This document shows positions 1-9,340 of a stretch of 64,000 bases of DNA, piece after piece. The DNA is from Duganella sp. Root336D2 (GTDB lineage: Bacteria > Pseudomonadota > Gammaproteobacteria > Burkholderiales > Burkholderiaceae_D): the NCBI RefSeq assembly GCF_001425005.1, contig NZ_LMDB01000035.1, positions 13,005 to 77,004 on the forward strand, in the 5' to 3' direction. Under the pieces are notes generated by a model. That model saw nothing but the letters and a program-made list of their open reading frames with translations. It did no database searches and had not been told where the DNA came from. Position numbers and translations under genes: made by a program. Numbering within the stretch: the stretch's first letter is position 1; each line of letters starts with the position of its first letter.

Positions 1-1786
1 GCACCATCATCGGCAAAGCGCCGTGGCTCAGGACTTCATTATGGAAGTCCTTGAGGTCGAACTTGTCGCCCAGTTCGCTGCGCGCCTTCTCGCGTAATCC
101 CAGTATCGACAGCATCCCCACCTTGTAGGCCAGCGCTTGTCCAGGCGAGACGATGTAGCGTTCCACTTCCGCGGTCGCTTCCTGTTCGGACATGCCGGTA
201 TTTTCCATCATGTATTCGATGGCTTCCTCATGCTTCCAGCGTTTGTAGTGAATGCCGGTGTCAACTACCAGCCGTGCGGCCCGCATCATGTCGTCGCGCA
301 ATCGGCCCAACTGGTCCAGCGGATCGGGGGTCAGGCCCATTTCGGAAGCCAGCCGCTCCGCATACAGTCCCCAACCTTCCTGGTATGCAGAAAAACTGAT
401 CACGCGGCGGAAAAACGGCACACCCTTCATCTCCTGCGCCAGCGATACCTGGAAATGGTGGCCCGGCATGACTTCGTGGAAGACCGTGCTGCGCATGCCG
501 AACTTCGGCGTGTCTTTCAGCGAGCGCAAGTTCGCATAGAACACGCCGGGCCGCGAGCCATCCATTGCACCTGGTATGTAATAGGCGCTGGGCGCGGTTG
601 CGGCCGATTCGATGGGGGCAGGACGCACTTCGATCGCAGCCTTGGGGCGCGTAGTAAATGCGTCGGCCAGCTTTTCGTCGGCTTCCTTCATGATGGCGCG
701 ATATTCGGCCAGCATTTCCTTGCGGCCTTCGTCGGTATCGGGATAGCGGTACTTCGGATCGCGCTGCAGCTGCTGCATGCGCTCGCCGACGCTCCCCTCC
801 TCCAGCCCGATCTGGCGCAGCAGCCGGTCCATGATGCCGGTGATGCGGTCGACATCGGCCAGCCCCAGTTCATGCACGCGCTGCGGGGTCAGGTTGGTCG
901 AGGTGTGATAGCGCACGCACCAGGCGTAATATTCGTCGCCGTTCGGCAGCGCCCAGGCGCCATCGTTGGAGTGCGCACGTCCTTGCAGGTCGACGAAATG
1001 GCGGATCAATCCGGCATAGGCCGGATACACGCTCTTCTGGATTGCGTCAGCCACGCCCTGCAGCAATTCATCGCGCACCTTCTCACTCATGTCGGACAGC
1101 GGAATCGCGTCAAGCTTGGACTTGAAGCTGGTGTACAGCATGTTCTCGCGCGCCGGTCGGCCGGCGAAGCCATGCATCTGCAACAGCACTTTCTCGACCA
1201 GGAACTGCGGCGGCAGGATACCGGCGGCTTGCTGTGCGCGCAGGCTCTCGATCAATTGTTCGAACTTGCGCGGGAATTTCTGCAGGCGGGCGATATAGCT
1301 TTCCGCTTCGCTGCGGTTGCTGACGCGATGTACGTCGTTCATGAATTCAGGCAGCGCGCTTTGCAGGCCGTGCACCTGGTTGACCGGAAATTCATGCAGC
1401 TGGAAGCGCTCGCCTTCCACCATGGTGCCCAGATAATAATGCAGCGTGTCGTAGGACAGCTGCGCCTCGCGTCCCAGCTCGTTGCGGTCATAGCGATCGA
1501 GCATGGCCAGGTTGTCCTTCATGTCCTGGAAGATCTCGTGCCGGCGCCGGGGCGATTCGTCGTCCAGCCGTGAGCTGGAAAAATCCAGCCAGCCCGGCAG
1601 CACGTGCAGGCGGGACATCATCTCCGGGCTCTTCAGCGCGGCCGCGGCAAAGCCGCGCATGTAAAACCACTCGAGCTTGAGCGGTTTCGAATACCACGTT
1701 TGCGTCAACAGCACGGCGCCGGCGCACAAGGCGGCAGTAGCACCGGTCAATCCCCAGACCGCGATTTTTTTGGCATTGATCTCCAT
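1..1786 (-). CDS. DUF885 family metallopeptidase-like protein (3' end cut by window)
   Basis: The minus-strand frame opens at ATG 1786 and runs without a stop to the window edge, so the C-terminus is missing. About 595 residues are visible. The protein begins with a hydrophobic segment (residues about 8-27, KIAVWGLTGATAALCAGAVL), a likely membrane anchor or signal. Near the end it carries FHEVMPGHHFQVSL, the HExxPGH signature of the DUF885 family, whose members are thought to be zinc peptidases of the cell envelope. The following ERLASEMG supplies a plausible third, Glu ligand. It is divergent from the S9 peptidase gene at 1862, with about 75 bases between the starts. Substrate unknown. Confidence 0.85.
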   Translation of the reverse strand, partial: MEINAKKIAVWGLTGATAALCAGAVLLTQTWYSKPLKLEWFYMRGFAAAALKSPEMMSRLHVLPGWLDFSSSRLDDESPRRRHEIFQDMKDNLAMLDRYDRNELGREAQLSYDTLHYYLGTMVEGERFQLHEFPVNQVHGLQSALPEFMNDVHRVSNRSEAESYIARLQKFPRKFEQLIESLRAQQAAGILPPQFLVEKVLLQMHGFAGRPARENMLYTSFKSKLDAIPLSDMSEKVRDELLQGVADAIQKSVYPAYAGLIRHFVDLQGRAHSNDGAWALPNGDEYYAWCVRYHTSTNLTPQRVHELGLADVDRITGIMDRLLRQIGLEEGSVGERMQQLQRDPKYRYPDTDEGRKEMLAEYRAIMKEADEKLADAFTTRPKAAIEVRPAPIESAATAPSAYYIPGAMDGSRPGVFYANLRSLKDTPKFGMRSTVFHEVMPGHHFQVSLAQEMKGVPFFRRVISFSAYQEGWGLYAERLASEMGLTPDPLDQLGRLRDDMMRAARLVVDTGIHYKRWKHEEAIEYMMENTGMSEQEATAEVERYIVSPGQALAYKVGMLSILGLREKARSELGDKFDLKDFHNEVLSHGALPMMV

Positions 1787-1861
1787 GCACGAAATATTAC
1801 AGTATCATGCCGCTTGGCCAGCCATCAGCTGGCGGATTTGATAACAGACCGGAGATCCCGA
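1787..1861. promoter_or_regulatory. Divergent intergenic region
   Basis: This 75-base gap separates the two divergent peptidase-like genes and must hold both promoters. TATCAT at 1803-1808 is a plausible -10 box for the plus-strand gene; no convincing -35 was seen. On the minus strand TAATAT lies close upstream of the start codon. Confidence 0.3.
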
Positions 1862-3928
1862 ATGACCTTACGCCTGCTGGTATTGGGCGCCGCCATCGCT
1901 GCGGCTACCAATGCCGTTGCCGCCCCGCGCGGCCTGACCATCGAAGACCTGGCGAGCATGGACCGTGTCGGCAGCCCTGTGCTGTCGCCGGATGCAAGCC
2001 GCGTGGTGTACACCGTGCGCGCCACCAATATGGAAAAGAACCGCGGCATCACGCAACTGTGGATGATCGACCTGAAGGCCGCCAAGGCGGCACCGGTCCA
2101 GCTGACCCAGCACGATGCCAGTAGCAGCCAGCCGCAATGGTCCCCTTCCGGCGATGCCGTGTACTTCGTCAGCGGCCGCTCGGGTTCCGCGCAAGTGTGG
2201 CGCCTGCCGATGAACGCCGGCGGCGAAGCCGTTCGGATCACCGATTACCCGCTGGGCGTGGAGAGCTTCCGCCTGTCGCCAAAGGGCGACCGCCTGGCCA
2301 TGGCCTTTGAAGTGTTCCGCGATTGCGCCGACCTGGCCTGCACCAAAAAACGCCTGGACGACAAGTCCAAGAACAAGGCCACCGGCATGCTGTACAACGA
2401 AATGTTCGTGCGCCACTGGGATACCTGGGCCGACGGCCGCCGCAATGTGCTGTACTCGGCGCCGATCGACGCCGCAGGCAAGGCAGGCGCACCGGTCAGC
2501 CTGAGCGGCGCGCTGGACGGCGACGTGCACTCCAAGCCTTTCGGCGACAACGCCGACTACCAGTTCTCGCCGGACGGCGAGAAGGTGGTGTTCTCGGCAC
2601 GCGTGGCCGGCAAGGCCGAATCCTGGTCCACCAACTTCGACCTGTATGAAGTACCTGCCGCCGGCGGCGCTGCCCCGCGCAACCTGACTGCGGAAAATCC
2701 GGCATGGGATGCCAAGCCTTCCTTCTCCCCGGATGGCAAGACCATGGCCTACCTGATGATGAAGCGCCCGGGCTTCGAAGCCGACCGCTTCCACCTGGTA
2801 CTGATGGATGTCGCCACCGGTAAGAAGCGCGTGGTAGCACAGGACTGGGACCGCTCGATCGCCGACTACAAGTGGCGCACCGACGGCAAGGCCCTGCTGG
2901 CCAACGCCGACGATATCGGCAACCACCGCCTGTTCTCGATCGATGCCGCATCCGGCAAGGTCACCGCGCTCACCGGCAAAGGCTACGCTGGCGAATTCGA
3001 TACCCAAAAAGACACCGTGATCTCCGCCGCGGCCTCGCTGGGCGGCGCGGCGCAACTGGTCAAGCTGAAGACCGAGGGCGCCGAGCAGAAAGGCACCCAA
3101 CTGACCTGGGCCAACGCTGATCGCCTGAAAGACGTCAAGATGGCGGAGTACGAACAGTTCTCCTTCAAAGGTGCGAACGGCGAAACCGTGTACGGCCACG
3201 TGATGAAGCCTTGGAACTACGAACCGGGCAAGAAATACCCGGTGGCCTTCCTGGTGCACGGCGGCCCGCAGGGCAGCTTCGGCAATAGCTGGAGCTACCG
3301 CTGGAATCCGCAGGTGTATGCCGGCGCCGGCTACGCTTCGGTGTTCATCGACTTCCACGGTTCGACCGGCTACGGCCAGGGCTTCACCGATTCGATCAGC
3401 AACGACTGGGGCGGCAAGCCGCTGGAGGACCTGCAGAAAGGCCTGGCGGCAGCCGTCGCCAAGTACGACTTCCTGGACGGCCAGAACGCCTGCGCCCTGG
3501 GCGCATCCTACGGCGGCTTCATGATGAACTGGATCGAAGGCAACTGGAGCGACGGCTTCAAGTGCATCGTCAACCACGACGGCGTATTCGACCAGCGCGG
3601 CATGGCCTACTCCACCGAAGAGCTGTGGTTCACCGAATGGGACAACGGCGGCACCTACTACGCCAACCCGAACGGCTACGAGAAGTTCAACCCGGTGCAC
3701 CATGTGGCCAAATGGAAGACCCCGATGCTGGTGGTACAGGGCGACCTGGACTTCCGCATCCCGACCGCACAGGCACTGGGCACCTTCACCGCGCTGCAGC
3801 GCCAGGGCATCGAGTCCAAGCTGCTGGTATTCCCCGACGAGAACCACTGGGTGCTGAAGCCTGCCAATTCGATCCTGTGGCACCACACCGTGATCGGCTG
3901 GCTGGATGACCACCTGAAGAAGAAATAA
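1862..3928 (+). CDS. S9 family prolyl oligopeptidase-type serine peptidase, exported
   Basis: The ATG at 1862 begins a protein of 688 residues with a clear signal peptide (LLVLGAAIAAATNAVAA). The N-terminal two thirds show repeated beta-propeller blades typical of S9C/DPP-like peptidases (SPDASRVVYTV, SPDGEKVVFSA, SPDGKTMAY). The C-terminal alpha/beta-hydrolase domain has the oxyanion motif VHGGPQG, the nucleophile in GASYGGF (Ser about 549), the acid in GDLDFRIP and the base in ENHWV. The full triad is present, so an active periplasmic oligopeptidase is expected. Upstream in-frame codons exist, but they precede the signal peptide and were not chosen. A hairpin terminator follows the stop. 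Confidence 0.92.
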   Translation: MTLRLLVLGAAIAAATNAVAAPRGLTIEDLASMDRVGSPVLSPDASRVVYTVRATNMEKNRGITQLWMIDLKAAKAAPVQLTQHDASSSQPQWSPSGDAVYFVSGRSGSAQVWRLPMNAGGEAVRITDYPLGVESFRLSPKGDRLAMAFEVFRDCADLACTKKRLDDKSKNKATGMLYNEMFVRHWDTWADGRRNVLYSAPIDAAGKAGAPVSLSGALDGDVHSKPFGDNADYQFSPDGEKVVFSARVAGKAESWSTNFDLYEVPAAGGAAPRNLTAENPAWDAKPSFSPDGKTMAYLMMKRPGFEADRFHLVLMDVATGKKRVVAQDWDRSIADYKWRTDGKALLANADDIGNHRLFSIDAASGKVTALTGKGYAGEFDTQKDTVISAAASLGGAAQLVKLKTEGAEQKGTQLTWANADRLKDVKMAEYEQFSFKGANGETVYGHVMKPWNYEPGKKYPVAFLVHGGPQGSFGNSWSYRWNPQVYAGAGYASVFIDFHGSTGYGQGFTDSISNDWGGKPLEDLQKGLAAAVAKYDFLDGQNACALGASYGGFMMNWIEGNWSDGFKCIVNHDGVFDQRGMAYSTEELWFTEWDNGGTYYANPNGYEKFNPVHHVAKWKTPMLVVQGDLDFRIPTAQALGTFTALQRQGIESKLLVFPDENHWVLKPANSILWHHTVIGWLDDHLKKK

Positions 3929-3937
3929 AGAACCAGA

Positions 3938-3960
3938 GCCGCCTCCGGGCGGCTTTTTTC
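3938..3960 (+). terminator. Rho-independent terminator
   Basis: A GC-rich stem (GCCGCC/GGCGGC with a short loop) is followed directly by six T residues. It lies ten bases after the S9 peptidase stop and touches the convergent senA stop codon, so it separates the two transcripts. Confidence 0.85.
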
Positions 3961-5161
3961 ATTCAAAAGCGCAGGTACGGAAGCCGTTGAAGATATCGTC
4001 CCGTTCCGGCAGGTAGAAATTGCGGAACTTGGCCGAGCCTAGCCGCGACGGCGTGGCGAACGAAGCACCACGCAGCACCTGGTGGGTGCTGAACCACGGC
4101 GCCGAATACTCGCGATAGCGGTCGGCAGTAAAACCGGGATACGGCTCGAACGGCGACGCCGTCCACTCCCACAATTGCCCCCAGCGGAAAGCCGGATGGC
4201 CATGCAGGGCAGCATATTCCCATTCCATCTCAGTCGGCAGCCGGCGGTTGGCCCAGGCGCAGTAGGCCTGGGCCTCGTATAAGGACACATGCCGCACCGG
4301 TTCATGCGCCGCCAGGGTTGTGAGCCGGCCGAAGCGCATGGTGCGCCACTGCCCATTGTCGCGGCGCCAGTAGCGCGGTGCTGAACGCTCCTGCCGCAGC
4401 AGCCAGTCGGTGCCGGAATTGCTCCAGAATTCGCGCCGCTCATAGCCGCCGTCTTCCACGAAGTCGGCGTACTGGGCGTTGGTCACCAGCGTGGAATCCA
4501 TGCGGAACGGCGCAACGTAGCAGGGATGGGCGAATTTCTCGTTATCGAAGATGAAGCCCCCCGTATCCGCTGCGCTCCCCAGTTGCAGCGTGCCGCCTGG
4601 GAAGCCAATGTCGCCCGGCGCACCGGAAGCTCGTTCGTCGTGGGTCAGGTGGGCCGGCGCCTGCAAGCCCAGGGTTTGCAAGGTATAGAGGAAGGCCTCG
4701 CCGTGCATATCCTCGTGGGCCAGCGCCAGCCGGTACGGGTACAGCGCTTCGTCCGTATTCGCTTCACGCGACAATTTGTCCAGGACGCGATCAAGCACTT
4801 CGTGGCAGTAGGTCTTGACACCGCCGGTAGTCGGCAGGTCGAGGCTCCAGCGGCTGCGGTGCGGCACCATATTGGAATCGAACCAGTCGTCGCCTTTGCG
4901 CAGCAAGGACATGTACAGCGCATCCGCCGGATGGCTGGAAATCGCTTCGCGCAACACGAACCATTCGGCAAACCAGGCGGTGTGGCCCAGCTCCCACAAC
5001 GGCGGATTCACGATGCGAATTTGCGGCACGCGCATCGAGACATCCATGCCGGCGGCGGCAAAGCATTCGAAAAGGCTCAGCGTATAATGGCGCGCAGCCT
5101 GTAAGGCATCGGCAAGTTGCTGTGTTCGGGCGGTACGGAACGAGGCGTGGATGGCATTCAT
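3959..5161 (-). CDS. senA: Selenoneine synthase SenA (EgtB/sulfatase-modifying-factor fold)
   Basis: The protein is 400 residues from ATG 5161. It has an N-terminal DinB_2-type helical domain with the iron triad of EgtB-like enzymes: His60 in ELGHTAWF, and His149/His153 in LAHEDMHGEAF. A C-terminal formylglycine-generating-enzyme-like domain follows (RRLPTEMEWEYAA, VLRGASFATP, FRNFYLPERDD). SenA enzymes couple hercynine to a selenosugar, leading to selenoneine. The assignment over EgtB rests on sequence character and on the adjacent divergent senB and senC; a separate true egtB lies at 16183. The gap to the senB start is only 36 bases, so the promoters overlap the coding starts. Hercynine would come from the EgtD encoded at 17180. 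Confidence 0.9.
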   Translation of the reverse strand: MNAIHASFRTARTQQLADALQAARHYTLSLFECFAAAGMDVSMRVPQIRIVNPPLWELGHTAWFAEWFVLREAISSHPADALYMSLLRKGDDWFDSNMVPHRSRWSLDLPTTGGVKTYCHEVLDRVLDKLSREANTDEALYPYRLALAHEDMHGEAFLYTLQTLGLQAPAHLTHDERASGAPGDIGFPGGTLQLGSAADTGGFIFDNEKFAHPCYVAPFRMDSTLVTNAQYADFVEDGGYERREFWSNSGTDWLLRQERSAPRYWRRDNGQWRTMRFGRLTTLAAHEPVRHVSLYEAQAYCAWANRRLPTEMEWEYAALHGHPAFRWGQLWEWTASPFEPYPGFTADRYREYSAPWFSTHQVLRGASFATPSRLGSAKFRNFYLPERDDIFNGFRTCAFE

Positions 5162-5197
5162 GGATCGATTGTAGCGATATTTGGGCAAAATACACCA

Positions 5198-6169
5198 GTG
5201 AGCAAGCAGACAATCTGCATCGTCAGCCCGGCGCTGGCACAAGCCAACAATGGCAACTGGCAAACGGCCCGCCGCTGGGCGCAATTCCTGCGCACGCGCT
5301 ACCAGGCCGACATCGCTTCCGACTGGCCAGCCGCTGCGGCGCCGGACCTGCTGGTCGCACTCCATGCGCGCCGCTCGGCCGCAGCGCTGGCGCACTTCTG
5401 CGCAGCGTATCCCGCCCGTCCCACCATATTGGTGCTGACCGGTACCGACCTGTACCGCGACATCCGCAGCGACGCCGACGCGCAAGCCTCGCTGGAGCGC
5501 GCCAGCGCGCTGGTGCTGCTGCAGCCGGCCGGGCTGGACGAACTGCCGCCCCACCTGCGCGCCAAGGCCCACGTCATCTATCAATCGGCGCCGGCACTGC
5601 AGCCAGCGGTCCGCGCCGCGGCGCCGCAGCGTCACGAAATCCTGATGGTCGGCCACCTGCGCGAAGAAAAAGACCCGCGCACGTTCATGCTGGCAGCCGC
5701 GCACGTGACGGCCCGCACCGCCCGCCTGACACATATCGGCGGCGTTCTCGAACCCGCGCTCGGCGACGCCGCCACCGCGGCCAACGCAGCCTGGCCGGGA
5801 CGCTACCAGTGGCTCGGTCCCCTGCCCCACGCCGACACCCGCCAGCGCCTGAAGCACGCCCACGCCATGGCCATCTGCTCGCGCATGGAAGGCGGCGCCA
5901 ACGTCATCATTGAGGCCGTGACCAGCGGCGTTCCCGTGCTGGCCAGCGATATCAGCGGCAACCGCGGCATGCTGGGCGACGACTACCTTGGCTACTTCCC
6001 GCTGGGCGACGCGCAAGCACTGGCCAAGCTGATTGACAAAAGCATCAACGTCCCCGGCTGGTATGCAGAGCTGCAAGAACAATGCGCCCGCCGCGCCCGA
6101 CTTTTCACTCCCGAAGCCGAGCAGGCAGCCCTGCTCGACTTGGTGGATAATCTGCTCCATACGAACTGA
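5198..6169 (+). CDS. senB: Selenosugar synthase SenB (glycosyltransferase-like)
   Basis: The GTG at 5198 gives 323 residues, matching the family length. The N-terminus ICIVSPALAQANNGNWQTA and the segment LLVALHARRSAAA are typical of the SenB (TIGR04348) group. The C-terminal half is a GT-B glycosyltransferase domain with GHLREEKDPRTF and the donor-site stretch SRMEGGANVIIEAVTSGVPVLAS. SenB is known to make a selenosugar (1-seleno-N-acetylglucosamine type) from selenophosphate and a UDP-sugar, the first committed selenoneine step. senC starts 11 bases downstream, so the two are co-transcribed. No strong ribosome site precedes the GTG; no in-frame ATG lies near the conserved N-terminus. Confidence 0.88.
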   Translation: MSKQTICIVSPALAQANNGNWQTARRWAQFLRTRYQADIASDWPAAAAPDLLVALHARRSAAALAHFCAAYPARPTILVLTGTDLYRDIRSDADAQASLERASALVLLQPAGLDELPPHLRAKAHVIYQSAPALQPAVRAAAPQRHEILMVGHLREEKDPRTFMLAAAHVTARTARLTHIGGVLEPALGDAATAANAAWPGRYQWLGPLPHADTRQRLKHAHAMAICSRMEGGANVIIEAVTSGVPVLASDISGNRGMLGDDYLGYFPLGDAQALAKLIDKSINVPGWYAELQEQCARRARLFTPEAEQAALLDLVDNLLHTN

Positions 6170-6180
6170 AAGACCCCATC

Positions 6181-7230
6181 ATGAGCACTGAACCAATCAA
6201 ACTCACCTCCTTCTCCCACGGCGGCGGCTGCGGCTGCAAGATCGCGCCGGGCGTGCTGTCCGAGATCCTGAAGAACACCAACGGCTTCCCGCTGCCGAAG
6301 GAACTGATGGTCGGCATCGAAACCGCCGATGACGCCGCGGTCTACAAGCTGAATGACGAGCAAGCGCTGATCGCCACCACCGACTTCTTCATGCCGATCG
6401 TCGACGATCCGTTCGACTTTGGCCGCATCGCAGCCACCAACGCCATCTCCGACGTGTACGCCATGGGAGGCACCCCGATCATGGCGCTGGCATTGGTCGG
6501 CATGCCGGTCAACAAACTGCCGATCGACGTAATCGGGAAGATCATCAAAGGCGGCGAATCGATCTGCAACGAGGCAGGCATCCCGATTGCCGGCGGCCAC
6601 ACCATCGATTCCGTTGAACCGATCTACGGCCTGGTGGTCCTGGGCCTGGTGCACCCGTCGAAAGTGAAGCGCAACGCCGATGCCAAGGCTGGCGACGTGC
6701 TGGTGCTGGGCAAGCCGCTGGGCGTGGGCGTGCTGTCCGCCGCCCTGAAGAAAGGCGTGCTGGGCGACGAGGGCTACAAGGCCATGATCGACAACACCAC
6801 CAAGTTGAACAAGCCGGGCAAAGCTTTGTCCGAGCTGCCAGGCGTGCACGCGCTGACCGACGTTACCGGCTTTGGCCTGCTGGGCCACCTGCTGGAACTG
6901 GCGCGCGGCGCCAAGCTGACCGCCAAGCTGAATATGTCGCAAATCCCGCTGCTGCCAGGGGTCGAAAAGCTGGCGCATGACGGCTTCTTCACCGGCGCTT
7001 CCGGCCGCAACTGGGACGCCTACGGCAAGGACGTGCTGCTGTCGCCGAACATCAGCCAGCCGCAGCACACGCTGCTGACCGATCCGCAAACTTCCGGCGG
7101 CCTGCTGGTGTCCTGCGATCCGTCCAGCGTTGACGAAGTGCTGGACCTGTTCCGCAGCCACGGCTTCGAACACGCCGCCGTCATTGGCGAAATGGCCGCC
7201 GGCGAGCCGCGCGTGCAAGTGGCGGCGTAA
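6181..7230 (+). CDS. senC: Selenide, water dikinase SenC/SelD (selenophosphate synthetase)
   Basis: This is a 349-residue SelD-family enzyme that uses ATP and selenide to make selenophosphate. The N-terminal loop GGGCGCKIAPG places Cys17 and Lys20 exactly as in E. coli SelD, and the ATP/metal Asp residues follow (ETADDAAVY, TTDFFMPIVDDPFDF, AGGHTIDS, DVTGFGLLGH). Cys rather than selenocysteine is used, so no SECIS is needed. It sits 11 bases after senB and presumably feeds SenB. No selA, selB, selC or selU was seen in the window, so whether it also serves selenoprotein or selenouridine synthesis cannot be judged. By sequence alone it could equally be named selD. Confidence 0.9.
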   Translation: MSTEPIKLTSFSHGGGCGCKIAPGVLSEILKNTNGFPLPKELMVGIETADDAAVYKLNDEQALIATTDFFMPIVDDPFDFGRIAATNAISDVYAMGGTPIMALALVGMPVNKLPIDVIGKIIKGGESICNEAGIPIAGGHTIDSVEPIYGLVVLGLVHPSKVKRNADAKAGDVLVLGKPLGVGVLSAALKKGVLGDEGYKAMIDNTTKLNKPGKALSELPGVHALTDVTGFGLLGHLLELARGAKLTAKLNMSQIPLLPGVEKLAHDGFFTGASGRNWDAYGKDVLLSPNISQPQHTLLTDPQTSGGLLVSCDPSSVDEVLDLFRSHGFEHAAVIGEMAAGEPRVQVAA

Positions 7231-7372
7231 GCCGCGACTCGCCGGCCGCAGTGCAGATAGCAACGGCCGGCAATCACTTTGACCTGGTTTCATTTTCAAA
7301 GTTCTAAAACAGGTTGCTATTTGGCAATTCGCATCCTATGATGGACTCATACCAGTCCCCTATACAAGCGAT

Positions 7373-8140
7373 ATGCTGCTCAATGAGCCACATGCCGTAC
7401 CGATCCGCAAAGGACCTCCGCGGCCACAAGACGCGCTAGCCCCTTTCCTGGCTACCGCAAGCTCGTACGAAATGACGAGCGAGGACGATATTGGCGACGC
7501 CCTGACCCTGCTGGCTGCGAGCGGCGACGCGATCTCGATGTATGCGGCCGGCAGCCGCGACGTGGTACTTGGGCGCATCCTGTCGGTCGACCCGGAGTTG
7601 CCGCATTTTGTGATCGAGCTCAATGAAGGGGCAGTCCTCCCGCCCGGCAAGATCACTTTTGTCAGCTGGCTGCGCACAGCCAAGGTGCAGTTCCGCCTGT
7701 CCAGCCAGGAATGGGGTTCGGTTCCCGGCAAGCCGCAGCTCATCCCACTGACATTCCCGGAAACCTGCGCGATACTGGACCGGCGTGCTTCGGAGCGCAT
7801 CGAGACGCCGCTGGGCGCCAACTTCATGGCCTCGTTCGTGTTGAACAACCATACCTACCAGCTGCCGATTTACGACCTTTCACTTGGCGGAATCGGCCTG
7901 CGCTGCTCGAAGCTCGAGGCGAAAGGCTTGCTCAAGGGCCGCAAGATCCCGGACGTTGTGCTGGAGCTAGGGGAGGATATCGAGATCGCCACCGAGCTGG
8001 AAGTGCGCTTCACGCGCGGTTTTCGCTCCTTCCTGCTGGGCGAACAGCTCCATATCGGCTGCATGTTCATCAACGTGGCGGCAGAGACGGCAGCCCAGCT
8101 GGCCGCGCAGCTGCCGCTGATTACCGCAAGCGGGAAGTAG
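7373..8140 (+). CDS. PilZ-domain c-di-GMP-binding protein, YcgR-like flagellar brake
   Basis: The protein is 255 residues. The N-terminal part (about 40-115) looks like the YcgR-N split-barrel domain (GDAISMYAAGSRDVVLGRIL). The C-terminal part is a PilZ domain with both c-di-GMP-binding motifs intact: RxxxR at Arg138-Arg142 (RASER) and DxSxxG at Asp168-Gly173 (DLSLGG). YcgR-type proteins bind c-di-GMP and slow the flagellar motor; other PilZ proteins act on polysaccharide or pili, so the motor role is inferred. The gene stands alone, 142 bases after senC, and converges with the next gene (stops one base apart). No clear Shine-Dalgarno sequence was seen. Confidence 0.82.
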   Translation: MLLNEPHAVPIRKGPPRPQDALAPFLATASSYEMTSEDDIGDALTLLAASGDAISMYAAGSRDVVLGRILSVDPELPHFVIELNEGAVLPPGKITFVSWLRTAKVQFRLSSQEWGSVPGKPQLIPLTFPETCAILDRRASERIETPLGANFMASFVLNNHTYQLPIYDLSLGGIGLRCSKLEAKGLLKGRKIPDVVLELGEDIEIATELEVRFTRGFRSFLLGEQLHIGCMFINVAAETAAQLAAQLPLITASGK

Positions 8141-8141
8141 C

Positions 8142-8780
8142 TTATTTCAGGAAGCGGAAGGTGGGCTCGATGTTCTTTGAATGGAGGAAGCTGACGATGT
8201 CTTCCAGCGCCGCATCCTTCAGCAGCAAGCCTGCCGCTGCGGACCCAGTTGGCGGCGCCTGGCGCAACGGCGGCAGGGCACCGCCACTGGACCGGCGCAG
8301 TTGATCGAGCGCTTGCGCGAACTGCGCAGGCCCGATGCTTTCCAGCCCTTCCAGCAAGGCGACTTGCCCCGCTTCCGGCGGCTGCATATCGAGTCCCTCG
8401 TCACCTGCGAATGACGCGCCCATGCCAGGGTGGATGAACGCCGCCCACTTGCCGCTGGCCTGGTCAAGGTATGGCGGCAGCGCGACGGCGCACGCATCGG
8501 CGTCAGCGCAAACCAGCTGCGCGAACACCTGCGCTTGCGCCAGCGTTACCGGTTTCTCCAGCGAGAGCCAGAGCCCAAACGCGCCCGCGCCGCAAATACT
8601 CACCGCAGGAGCCGGCAGGCCCAGGTCCGCCTGCAACGCATTCGCCACCGCGCACAGGCGTTCCCAATGCCCGGCCTCGCCATCCCCCGCCAGTTTCCTG
8701 AACGCCAGGGAAATGCTGCGCGTTCCGCCATCGGCAGGCGCAAGGAAAAGTCGGTTCAATTCTGCATTCAGCTTTTGCAT
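8142..8780 (-). CDS. Conserved hypothetical protein, 212 residues
   Basis: I do not recognise a named family. The product is soluble, Ala/Leu-rich, without signal peptide or membrane segment. Residues 60-120 alternate hydrophobic strand-like segments (AVSICGAGAFGLWLSLEKP, AQVFAQLVCADADACAVALPP) and the C-terminus is helical and charged. Codon usage matches the neighbours, so it is probably a real gene. It lies downstream of the lrp-like gene on the same strand with a 30-base gap, and the two may be co-transcribed. No function can be proposed. Confidence 0.65.
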   Translation of the reverse strand: MQKLNAELNRLFLAPADGGTRSISLAFRKLAGDGEAGHWERLCAVANALQADLGLPAPAVSICGAGAFGLWLSLEKPVTLAQAQVFAQLVCADADACAVALPPYLDQASGKWAAFIHPGMGASFAGDEGLDMQPPEAGQVALLEGLESIGPAQFAQALDQLRRSSGGALPPLRQAPPTGSAAAGLLLKDAALEDIVSFLHSKNIEPTFRFLK

Positions 8781-8810
8781 CGGGATTTCGCAATCAAAAC
8801 ATCAAGGCCG

Positions 8811-9260
8811 TTATTCTGTCACAGACAGCGGAGCGCTGACCGGTGTCTGGTGCAGGATCACGCGGCTGTATGTGTCCTGCACGCCGGCGCGGTCGCGCAA
8901 GGTATCGATCAGCCGCAGCAAATGGGCCTGGTCTTTGCAGGCCACACGCAGCAGGCCATCGTAATTCCCCGTCAGCAGCGCCACTTCCAGCACGCCGGGG
9001 ATGGTTTTCACGATTTCCTCAAACTCGCGGGTATTGCTACCCGACTTCAGTTTGACGTCGATATAGGCTTGCAAGTGCAGGCCAAGGGCGGCGTGGTCAA
9101 TGCGGGCCTCGAAAGCGAGAATGGCGCCTTCGGCCACCAAACGCCGCACGCGATCCGCCACGGTATTCGCACTGAGGCCTACGCGCTCACCTAAATCCTT
9201 AAAACTTATCCTCGCATCATCGCGCAAAAGTCCGATTATTTCTCGATCAATCTTATTCAT
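8811..9260 (-). CDS. Lrp/AsnC family transcriptional regulator
   Basis: The protein is 149 residues with the standard layout: an N-terminal winged HTH (MNKIDREIIGLLRDDARIS ... LSANTVADRVRRL) and a C-terminal RAM ligand-binding domain (GVLEVALLTGNYDGLLRV). It is divergent from leuA, with the leuA leader between, so it may read leucine or another amino acid; that link is only positional. The minus strand upstream shows GAGGA about nine bases before the ATG and a TAAAAT-like -10 near 9286. A 30-base gap separates it from the hypothetical gene at 8142-8780. Confidence 0.9.
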   Translation of the reverse strand: MNKIDREIIGLLRDDARISFKDLGERVGLSANTVADRVRRLVAEGAILAFEARIDHAALGLHLQAYIDVKLKSGSNTREFEEIVKTIPGVLEVALLTGNYDGLLRVACKDQAHLLRLIDTLRDRAGVQDTYSRVILHQTPVSAPLSVTE

Positions 9261-9340
9261 ATTCGATTTATCCTCACTGTGACCGGCATTTTATCAGCAT
9301 AAAACGCGAAAACATCGCAAATCACTGTCGAGATTTTTTC

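Noticed and set aside
313..900. Further copies of the GGGGTCAG palindrome arm near 327 and 884
   Set aside because: Only 9-10 bases match and no inverted partner is present; both are inside coding sequence.
137..1573. A 478-codon plus-strand frame at the left edge
   Set aside because: It is antisense to the DUF885 gene, which runs off the window with intact HExxPGH signature.
3959..5161. Calling the first EgtB-like gene egtB
   Set aside because: It is flanked by senB and senC, and a separate egtB is paired with egtD, so SenA is the better call.
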